A stretch of 64,000 nt of DNA. It comes from Silurus meridionalis. Lineage: Eukaryota; Chordata; Actinopteri; Siluriformes; Siluridae. Each line of letters begins with the position of its first letter. The stretch's first letter is position 1. The stretch is from NCBI RefSeq assembly GCF_014805685.1, contig NC_060886.1, forward strand, positions 83,617 to 147,616, read 5' to 3'. Shown here one piece after another: positions 55,201 through 64,000 of this stretch. The notes under the pieces were generated by a model. It was given only the letters and a program-made list of their open reading frames with translations. It was not told where the DNA came from and searched no databases. The position numbers and the translations under genes are program-made.

Positions 55201-55700
55201 CCTGGACTACAGTCAGTATCTCTATCAGTCATACTCATCTCCTCCTGTCTAATTCTTGTTTATATATAGTATTTTTTTTATCTTTATTCTATTTACATGT
55301 TGGACAGTCGTGAAAAGCATTTCATGTTGTAATCTGTAGGAATGTGTATGTGACCAGTAGCATCTGATTTGATTTGAAGTGTTGAGGTTATAAAGTGTTC
55401 AGAACTGTTCGTGCAGACTGAGGTCCTGAGCTCACTGTAACAGACTGTTGATATTAATTCCAGTCCAAATTCTTCCTCAGACTTCTTGAGCTGCTCATGG
55501 ACTTTTTTAGGCTGTTGATGTGGAACCAACCTCACAAAGAGTGTCTCCAATCCAGAGGTACGACATCGGGACGAATCGGGCAGATCAAAAGTGGAGAAAG
55601 AGACAATATTCCACAAGGATCATATAATAACACTCAAACACTCATTAACTGTACAGGTGATGTTCATGTATAAATATATAATGAATGAGTTCCAGGCCCA
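55201..55700. repeat. LINE-tail-like and SINE-like fragments
   Basis: 55295-55370 (atgttggacagtcgtgaaaa, gcatttcatgttgtaatctg, gaatgtgtatgtgac) resembles the LINE 3' end at 62990. 55380-55560 is the inverted relative of 15340-15560. Confidence 0.6.
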
Positions 55701-55714
55701 GTGCTTGATAGGGC

Positions 55715-55935
55715 AAGTGGGAGCTCAGTGATTAAGGTTCTGGGTTAATGATTGGAAGGTTGGGGTTTCAAGCCCTGGTACTGCCAAGCTGTCATTCTAG
55801 GGGCCCTTAAGCAAGGCCCTTAACCCTTTGTACTCCAGGGGTGCTGTATCATGGCTGACTTCAGCCTCACATCAACATCACTGAGATATGCAAAGGAAGA
55901 ATTACATTGTGCTGTAATGTGCATGTGACAAAAAA
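55715..55935 (+). repeat. tRNA-related short interspersed repeat
   Basis: gggagctcagtgattaaggt and ggttggggtttcaagccctg resemble tRNA A and B boxes. Then cttaagcaaggcccttaacc, ctgtatcatggctgacttca and an attacattgtgctgtaatgt end. Confidence 0.8.
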
Positions 55936-56836
55936 TACACATTAGCTTGCTTAGAGTTAGCCTTGCTTAAACCTGATCATTAGAACCGTTTATGAGGAAT
56001 TTCACATTACATGGCAGCTGTAAGTGATGGACAGAACATTGTTAAGTAATGCATGCTGCAGAAAGAGTTAGAAATGATCTATTTAACGGTGAGTACAGGA
56101 GCAACGCGAGGTCAATATCAGTAATGAGTTTGAGGCTGCGTGAACTACAGCTGACCTGAGATCATCTGCCCATAACACGTCCAATTGTGACACGTCTGTC
56201 TGCGGCGATGAAGCATCCGAGGCCTCGGCCCTCCCTGGAGCAGGAAAAAGCCCCAAATCTGCTTCATATGACTGCGATCAAACCGGAAAGAATGATACAG
56301 AAAGAACATTCTAAAATGTTTAAAAACCAAACTCAGGAAACACATTAATAATAAAGTTTACTATGTATTACTATGTAGTTTGGTCTTTTTCCTTAACAAT
56401 TTATTTGATTTTAATGGGAGAAAAAAGCTTACACGTGACACGTTACGTTGGTATTCCGGACTCATTCACTTGCCTGTACATATGTTTTATTATGAACGTG
56501 TTTTTCTTTTAAAAACTTTTTTTTACATTAAGTGTTTTACGATGTCTCATACAAAGTCTTTGGCTTTAAAATGAACTGCAGATGAAGTACAACATCTCTG
56601 TGAGTGCACCATCGAACCCTCGGCTCCATACAGAACAACAAAACATGCGTAACACAACAGTGTAGAACAGGAAAACACACAAGTGCACATCAAACCGTTC
56701 TCTCTGCTCGGAGTGAGCGCTTTCTGCCTGCAGCTCTATCCCACTCTCTGGACCATTTCACTTCTGTTTCATCTTCTGAGCAGAGCAAGTGAGGCTGACA
56801 TCACAGCAGTGGCAAGATACAAAAGGTCAAAGATCA
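55936..56836. other. Unassigned
   Basis: No feature was confidently recognised. 56140-56290 has a balanced, slightly coding-like composition but no identifiable family. Confidence 0.35.
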
Positions 56837-56837
56837 T

Positions 56838-56848
56838 AAAGTGTGTGT

Positions 56849-56892
<44 letters not shown>

Positions 56893-57011
56893 CCTAAGAG
56901 TATGTCTTTTGATCCTGAGTTCTCTGTTCTGCTCCCTACAATAACTCAAACACTGACAACTTCCCATAATGCCCCCCACCCCCCAAACCACCAGCTAATA
57001 GCCCACTAATT

Positions 57012-57066
<55 letters not shown>
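56838..57066. repeat. TG and CA microsatellites
   Basis: TG run at about 56840-56890 and CA run at 57013-57066, with 122 bp between. Again an inverted microsatellite pair. Confidence 0.95.
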
Positions 57067-57068
<2 letters not shown>

Positions 57069-57264
57069 AGGTAAAACAGCTAGGGCATGGCTGTAAGCAT
57101 TCTAGCCAGGATGTTTTCTCACACATACTCTGACCAGGATAAAAGCTCATTTGCTCGTTGCTCATGACATCAGATGTCAAAAGTGACTGCAGAGAAACCT
57201 GGAACCTCAAGGAGTCAAAACTGATGGACATTATTGTTCCTTCCAGATAGATAGCCTAGGGCTA

Positions 57265-57410
57265 ATAAGGAAGGGGTTGCTCAATAGTTAAGTTGTTCAA
57301 TATAAAATCAGCAGGTTGTGTGTTCAAATCCCACAGCCACTAAGCTGGGCCCTTGAGAAAGGCCCTTGACTTGTACACTTACAATTTGTTTCTACTACCA
57401 GCGAATACAC
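57265..57410 (+). repeat. tRNA-related short interspersed repeat
   Basis: ggggttgctcaatagttaag, gcaggttgtgtgttcaaatc, gctgggcccttgagaaaggc and ttgtacacttaca; related to the copies at 10590 and 55715. Confidence 0.75.
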
Positions 57411-60288
57411 GAGTAAATAAAAAGTAGAAGGTGGTATTAAAAAGTTTGGAAATTCGCTCTGTTTACAAGAAAGTTCTAAATTTATCTACATTTCCACACT
57501 GTCACCCTTCCAGTCCCCACACACAGCAATACAGTGCTCGCAAAATAACACGCTGTGTCAGCAAGCACGGGTGACTAGGGTGAAGGGAGGAACCAATGCA
57601 GGATTTGAGCAGGAGTTAGGTGAAACGGTCTTTAATATGAAAAGTACAGTGCAGTTGGTGAAAAAACAGTGCAGGGTCTAAACACAGGGAAACAGGGCAA
57701 AGCAGGCAGAGACTAAACCAGATCCAAAAAAACAGTCCAAAAGAGCCAGAAAACAGAACAATGAAGACGTGCGTGGGGAAAAACGGCAAGATGGCCGCCG
57801 ACCCGGAAGTGCACGCTGCGGAACCGGATATGCGCGCCGCATGCCCGGAAGATCCTGACAAGATGGATCTTCATCTTCGGGAAAAGGGGGAAGTCCACAA
57901 ATCTGGTGAGTTGGATGGGTGCAGAAGTGAGATTGTGTGGATTGTTCTAAAACGATCATTACACACGAGTTGGTGAACAGTTTCAGCATTTTCGGGGGTT
58001 GAGCTCATTCACAGTCTTTCAGTGATGTGACGCTCTTAAAGTCCCGCTCAGAACAACTCGTCGCAGCATTGCCGTATGCCAGATGTATGTTGTTATAACT
58101 TGCTCTCTGTGGAAAGAAATCACAGACGTGGTAACGCATTTGGTCGGAAGACCACCAGTTACAGCATTAGTCTTCAAACTTTTTACATAAATATAGCATT
58201 CAGAAGCATCAAATTCCTACTTGTGCTGCTCTGGCCATGTTGGTGTTGCCACTGAACTTGCTCAAAACCAAAGATGTTACAACTCTCATCAACTGAACTG
58301 CCATTGCAGCCTCAGGTGTCTTTGAATTGTAGCCAGCTAAGCTACTGTGGAGTTATGCATGAGATTATGCATGAGCATGGGGATATTGGATGCTATTTTG
58401 AATATAAGTCAAGCTTCTTGACTCTTAGTATTACTGTTTAAAAAAGTGTATTAGCCCATGACTGTCATGCTCGTAATCATGTTATAAAATAGAATTCAAA
58501 TGCAAGAAATGTTTATGTAGATGACATCATGGAGAACCTGCTCTTATGGTTAACTTCCACACCAGAACTTTCCTAAATCCCCCCAAAAATCTTAAAATAG
58601 CATTTACTTTGTTTCTTCATTAACTCAGATAAATGCTAATGATGAAATTATCATCATGCACCAAGTTCAGATTGAAAGTTCCTCCAGTGATAGGAGCTAT
58701 TCACTGTCTGGGAATTTGAGCAATGTACCTCAGCGCTGCCTCGTTTCGATGGTCGTCTCAGATAGAGCTCAGCCGCCTGGTGTTTATTTGCTTGTGTTTG
58801 AAGTCTGAGGAGGACAAAAACAAGCAGAAGCTCGGAGCTGAAGTGAAATACGTGTGAGTTCAGCGAGTGTCCACTTGCTAACAATTAGATTTGCAATATC
58901 CTGAAAAGCAACATCGCATAGAATTCAACAACCTGCAGAACACACCACGTTCTTTATCTTCAAATCTTCCACTTCATTTAACATTTAATTGTCATGAAAA
59001 GTGAAAGTGAAACTGCAGACCTACAGCTGATCAGGTATATTTATTGATCAGCATTTGATTCGAGCTAATCCTACTGTTTTATTTGGGGGATGTTTGTCGC
59101 AGTTTGCAGTGTGTGTGAGGCAAACGTTTGAAGTGATACCGTGGAAACAAGGCAGTGTTTAAAGCTAATAGTCTCCCCGGTTTAATGGCAGGAAATGGCA
59201 TTCAGATGTCGATCACTTTGGGTTGGCGCTCTCTCGCTCAGCGCCCTACAAAACCACTTCAAGGACCTCATGCCAGTGAAGAACAAATGGCACAGCAGTA
59301 GCCAATGTTGCATTTTTTACATTTCAGACACAATCACGCTCCATTTTAATCCAGGAGAAAACAGATGGTGGTGTTTTTTTCTGCTCTCTTAATTTAATGT
59401 GCACTTGACATGAATCAGGCTGTGGAGTCAGAGAGACCACCGAGCACAATGGTGACCACTGGAGGGGAAACTAAACAGTTTGGGTTCTTTTGAAGGAAAC
59501 CATTTGAGTTTTATTGGTTTTAGACATGCAGACATGTTGATGTAATTGGCTTCAATCACTTTTGTCACTTTTTTGTTATAGCACATGATTTTAATTTAGT
59601 TTATTTATCTCACAGATGCTGCCATCCAAATAGACAAGTTTTAATTTAATCCATACATCGTCACATATATCCGGAGGGTCACTTGAAATGAGTTGCAGGA
59701 TTACCTGAAAGCAGCAGGAACAAGTAGTTACACAAATAAATGAACACCATTATTTCCATTTCAACCCCATGCACATCAGAATCTTTAAATAATTTACCCG
59801 ATTACTTACAAAAAAATTATCTTTGGCAAAATTCAGTATGTTAAATTTAGAGAAAAAATAGCTTTGTGTATGATCTCAAGAACTTCATCATATCCAGGGT
59901 AAGGCAGGTGAAAGAAGCACCATGGACATTACACATTGAGGCACTGGGAGTTCAAATTGCAGCACTGTGTAATTCAGCTACCAGGCCTTTTTAACAAGAT
60001 CCTTAATACTAAACATTTAATCTCATTGGAATTAAAATGAATCTGTAGAGCATATGATCATCTCAGTGAGAAACACAGACAAAGATAATTCAAGGTTTTG
60101 CATTAACTGCTCCAATTTCTCTAGACGAGAAGACCTGAATTGTCTCTGGCAGCTTTCCATCAATAGTATACCTGATCAGAATAATTTTCTCGTTAATTTA
60201 TCCATCTAGATATAATACAAATACAATCCATAAATAAAAGTCACCTTTTTTTATCCTTTTTATCTTCTTTGTAAAACTGCTTTAATTG
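57411..60288. other. Mostly unassigned, single-copy-looking
   Basis: 57600-57860 is CpG-rich (ggcaagatggccgccgaccc, ggatatgcgcgccgcatgcc) and may be a decayed repeat or promoter; no exon follows. The remainder, notably 58650-59420, has balanced composition and no recognised repeats. Short open frames here lack family resemblance. Confidence 0.4.
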
Positions 60289-61412
60289 TACAACCCCAAA
60301 TAAAAACAGAATGCAATGATTTGCAAATCCCATTATTTTATTCACAGTTGAGCAACATTTCCAATGTTGAAACTGAGTAAAAATGTACCATTTAAAAAAA
60401 AAAATCAATCTGATGACTGCAACACTTCAAAAAAGTTGGGACAGGGCCATGTGGACCACCATGTAACATCCTCTCTTCTAGCAATAACAGTCTGTATACA
60501 TCTGAGAAGAGTATCTGTGAGAGTGAAAGGGAAAGTTTATAGGACTGTGGTGAGACCTGAGATGTTGTATGGATTAGAGACAGTGGCATTGAGTAAAAGA
60601 CAGGAGGTGGAGCTGGAGGTAGCAGAGCTGAAGATGTTGAGATACATTCATAGATACGTTCATTGGGAGTGACGACGATGGACAGGATTAGAAATGAGTT
60701 TATTAGAGGGGGGATGTGGGGTATATCAGTAGGGAGGGAGGAAAAGAGGAAGGCCAGAGAGGAGGTTTATGGATGTGGTTGGGGTGAAAGAGGCAGATGT
60801 AGAGGACAGGGGGGTATGTAGAAGAAGAAGAAAGAGGAAGAATATACATCTGAGAAATTGAGGAGACCAGTTGCTGGAGTTTTTGTGAGAGGAATGTTGT
60901 CTCATTCATGTCTGATACAGGATTTTAGCTGCTCAACATGATGCACCAAATGTTTTGAGTTGGTGAAAGTTTTGGTCTGCAGGCCAGCCAGTTCAGCACC
61001 TGGACTCTTCTAGTATAAAGCCATGCTGTTGTAATAGATGCAGTATGTGATTAATAATTATCCTGCTGAATATGCTAGGCCTTCCCTGAAAAAGATGTGG
61101 TTTGGATAAAAGCATATAGTATGTAGCTATGAAAATGAATATACATTTAAGCATTATTGGAGCCTTTCCAGATGTAAAAGCTACCCATTCCATAGGCACT
61201 AATGCACTTCCATACCATTAGCAGTCTCGCTCCTCTTTAGTCCGGAGGACGTGGTGTCTATTATTTCCAAAAATACGTTTTGGAAGACATTTCGATTCGA
61301 CTAAAAACAGAACAGTTTTTCACTTTGCCTTTTGGCGCAGAAAAGACGGCAGCATTTCTGAATCATGAGCACATATGGCTTCTTCTTTGCATGATAGGGA
61401 TACTTTTTAGAG
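60289..61412 (-). mobile_element. Tc1/mariner element relic, family A, second copy
   Basis: Begins TGTACAACCCCAAATAAAAA and contains gagaggaatgttgtctcatt, gatgcaccaaatgttttgag, gtaatagatgcagtatgtga and ttagtccggaggacgtggtg, the same ordered landmarks as 2684-4016. It is interrupted by a LINE fragment at 60509-60842. The right end is lost where another LINE begins. Confidence 0.88.
60495..60856 (+). mobile_element. 5'-truncated LINE insertion with 14-bp target duplication
   Basis: tatacatctgagaa is present at 60495-60508 and again at 60843-60856. The 334 bp between encode the end of a LINE ORF2 (KGKVYRTVVRPEMLYGLETV, EVELEVAELKMLRYI) followed by the 3' end gtgaaagaggcagatgtaga, ggacaggggggtatgtagaa and an agaagaagaaagagg tail. 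It sits inside the family A Tc1 relic and so is younger than it. The same 3' end occurs at 40845. Confidence 0.93.
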
Positions 61413-62460
61413 ACTTTGCCTCTCGAAGATTCTCTGTAAGAATGGGAAATGCTGACACTTCTTTAGCAGACGAACTAAACATCTTTTATGCAGATTTAGC
61501 ATAAAAGCACCGGTGTTCAATATATTCAACCGCTCCCTGGAACAGTCTGTTGTTCCCTCATGCTTAAAACATTCAACCATTGTTCCTGTCCTGAAGAAAC
61601 CCCAGCCCACCTGCCTCAACAACCACTGCCCTGACTTCATCACAGCTTCATCACTGGACACACTGGATCCTCTACAGTTTGTGTACCGCCAGAACCGCAC
61701 TACAGAGTGCGCCATTGCTCATCTTCTCCACACAACGATGAGCCACCTGGACTACAGAAAAGGGAATTATGTGAAAATGCTATTTGTGGACTACAGTTCA
61801 GCTATAACACCATCATTCCAAGTTGGAGGTCCTGGGAGATAACTGTGTGGCCACTTTCAACTCCAGCACCAACATCAAATCTGCTGATGACACTGTTGTG
61901 GTGGGCCTGATCACCAACAATGATAAGGCAGCCTACCTACTAGAGATTAAAAACCTGGACAGATGGTGCCAGGAGAGCAATCTTCTCCTGAACATCAGCA
62001 AGACTAAGGAGTTGATAGTGGACATCAACGGGACCCCAGTGGAGAGAGTGGACAGTTTCCGGTACCTAGGTGTTCACATCATACAGGACCTGTCTTGGTC
62101 CTTTCACATCAACACTCTGGTAAAGAATCCCAGCAGCGTCTGTACCACCTAAGACACCTAAGAGACTTTACACACCTTCTACACCTTCTACACTTGCACC
62201 ATTGAAAGTGTTCTGATAGGTAGCATCATCATGCAGGACATGTCAGCTGAACTTATCATCCACACTGAGCTCCCTGACCTGCAGGACATCTACAGCACAC
62301 GGTGCCGGATCAGAGCCAGAAAGATTGTATACGACCTCAGACATCCAACAATGGACTCTTTTCTCATTTACGTTCAGTGAAGCGCTGAAAAAATGAGGAG
62401 GAGCTTCTTCCTGCAGGCCATTCAGAGTTTAAACCAGGAAACACCCAAGATCTAAAACTG
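61413..62460 (+). pseudogene. Rex/Babar-like LINE ORF2 relic
   Basis: Pieces in order: ADELNIFYADL, FNRSLEQSVVPSCLKHSTIV then PVLKKP, LDPLQFVYRQNRTTECAIAH, HLDYRKGNYVKMLFVDYSSA (motif A). After a deletion come SADDTVVVGLITNNDKAAYL (motif C, F/Y-ADD given as SADD) and WCQESNLLLNISKTKELIVD, VDSFRYLGVHIIQDLSWSFH. Then, in broken frames, LPDLQDIYSTRCRIRARKIV and RRSFFLQAIQSLNQ near the C-terminus. Motif B is deleted and there are several shifts. Confidence 0.92.
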
Positions 62461-62779
62461 GACTTCTCTCTCCGTCTTCACTATTTCTTCGCTGCACAAC
62501 TATTATTTACAATCATTTAGAATTATTTCCTATTATTTGCATTACTTGCACTAGTGGAACTTTGACACTGGACCGAGCCGCTCTAACTCTGGACTAAACG
62601 AGCACAGCGTCACTTTATACCATTTCATTTTTACATTTTTATACCAGCACATGGTCACTTTAATTACAATCACAATCACAATGGATCACAAATATCTGTC
62701 ACAAACATCCATCCATCCTTCTGTTTAATCCATGTATGTGTATATACATGAATATATAGTGTATAAGAATAAAAAATAT

Positions 62780-62851
<72 letters not shown>

Positions 62852-63072
62852 GTTTTATTTATTTATTGATTTTAATTTTTCATCCTTGACCTTTAATACT
62901 CTATAGTCTATATAATATACTTTAATACTTTATTTTATTTATTGTTTTGTTACTTTTATCTTATTTTTATATTTTATTTTTTTCAGTTTACAAGTTGGAC
63001 AGTAAAAAAGCATTTCACTATATTTTATACTCTGTATGAATGTGTATGTGACAAATACATTTGAATTTGAGT
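62461..63072 (+). repeat. 3' UTR of the LINE, with AT microsatellite
   Basis: Continues from the ORF2 end to agttggacagtaaaaaagca, tgaatgtgtatgtgacaaat and acatttgaatttga, the 3' terminus. A long (AT)n run lies at 62783-62848. Confidence 0.85.
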
Positions 63073-63117
63073 TAAGGTCTCAAGGCCTTACGACACTACT
63101 GCCACTATGTCTTCGTG

Positions 63118-63215
63118 AAATTCAAATCTCATTTTATTTTATTTGTATTTTTCACATACACATTCCTGGGACATATAGTGAAATATATTTATGACTGTCC
63201 AACAATGAAGAATGT
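63118..63215 (-). repeat. Second LINE 3' end, inverted
   Basis: ttcaaatctcattttatttt, ttttcacatacacattcctg and atttatgactgtccaacaat are the complement of the 3' end at 62990-63072. Two LINE tails therefore face each other 45 bp apart. Confidence 0.85.
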
Positions 63216-63273
63216 AAATGTTAATAGAAATAGTGTCTTATTTTTATATATGGATCCCCAAAACAATGATTAA

Positions 63274-63275
<2 letters not shown>

Positions 63276-63306
<31 letters not shown>

Positions 63307-63307
63307 C
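63276..63307. repeat. (CTGT)n microsatellite
   Basis: About eight CTGT units. Confidence 0.95.
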
Positions 63308-64000
63308 AGCGTTTAACCCTAACTCTAATCCGAGATGCTGCGTGGTGTTCAGTTATTTGGTAATGTGTAAAATAAAGTTAAACAGCTTCCCCTGGTGGCC
63401 GAGGCGTGGAAATCACTTTATCAGTACTGAGAGTTTGACGTTTTTTTTTTTATTGGACATGCTGAATGCTCTTAAACTCGTTACTGTCAAATCGACTTGT
63501 TGCCCAATGGATCTAGTTTTACTGCATATGGATTGTATTTTTGCAGAACAGTCTTTTAACAGAAGACAAGGAAACTTATAGCAAATATGGCCTTTCCCAA
63601 TAATGTAATTTAATCATGAAAATTTCAGCAAAGAATCACTTAAAAATATCAATGATACAGGTGACTCCTGGAAGAACATTACAGCAGGTAAAGAACAGTG
63701 TGTGCAGTGAGGACATCCAATCTAATCATGTAAAGGTCAAAGCCTGGGAAGTCTTCTTCACTGCAGTGCTGTATTGTGATAAAGTAATTTTAGAGGTCAT
63801 GTGATCTACATCATCAGAGTTACTGTTTACAGTGCACATGGCAGAGGAGCCCTGGATATATCAATAGAGGTGTATTGATGAGAATAGGTTTATCCTATGT
63901 GAAGGTGGAGCAGGGTGAGAAGCATTACTGAACAGTGTGGAGCCATGTTGAAAGTTCCTGGTGAGCCTGAAGGAACTGCGGAGCTGTGAATAACAACACT
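63308..64000. other. Unassigned right edge
   Basis: No recognised feature. A short aaccctaactctaatcc telomere-like trace at 63314 is too small to interpret. Confidence 0.35.

Overview
The window is nuclear DNA from a ray-finned (teleost) fish, probably an otophysan. The evidence is a vertebrate Wnt gene with split exons, very dense CA/TG microsatellites, many decayed Tc1/mariner transposons, L2-type and Rex/Babar-like LINE fragments, and tRNA-related and unassigned short interspersed repeats of the kinds common in teleosts. The species cannot be fixed from the sequence alone.

Only one protein-coding gene can be supported: the 5' half of wnt10a on the minus strand, between about 18.9 kb and 6.1 kb. 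Exon 1 encodes the signal peptide and exists in two tandem copies (18833-18894 and 18583-18644). Exon 2 is 13827-14089 and exon 3 is 6139-6536. Splice sites and codon phases fit together exactly (2 bases + 1 base, then 1 base + 2 bases, then a clean codon end), giving 241 residues up to the VGRQ boundary. The last exon, which should carry the CKCHG motif and the cysteine-rich C-terminus, is not in the window and must lie to the left of base 1, so intron 3 is longer than 6.1 kb. No other Wnt exon, including the expected neighbour wnt6, is visible in the 45 kb upstream.

Region by region: 1-6.1 kb is wnt10a intron 3, with two minisatellites and two Tc1 relics. 6.1-18.9 kb is the wnt10a exons and introns 1-2, with short interspersed repeats and one hAT-like non-autonomous element. 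18.06-18.96 kb is a strongly purine-rich tract containing both first-exon copies. 19.1-22.4 kb is a large TG-rich satellite with higher-order structure, directly upstream of the gene. 23.6-25.6 kb is a repeat split by a Tc1-like element whose interior has expanded into a 22-bp minisatellite. 26-36 kb holds LINE and Tc1 relics, a foldback element with promoter-like motifs, and a second copy of the split repeat. 36.4-37 kb is a microsatellite cluster. 37.7-45.3 kb holds L2, mariner and Tc1 relics, including one nearly complete Tc1 element (41356-42968). 45.5-47.3 kb is a near-perfect tandem duplication of about 893 bp. 49-56 kb has further transposon fragments, and 60.3-63.2 kb is a nested Tc1/LINE complex.

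The window contains no operon-like gene system. Its interest lies in the duplicated wnt10a leader exon and in clear cases of repeat birth and nesting. All family assignments were made by eye, without database searches.
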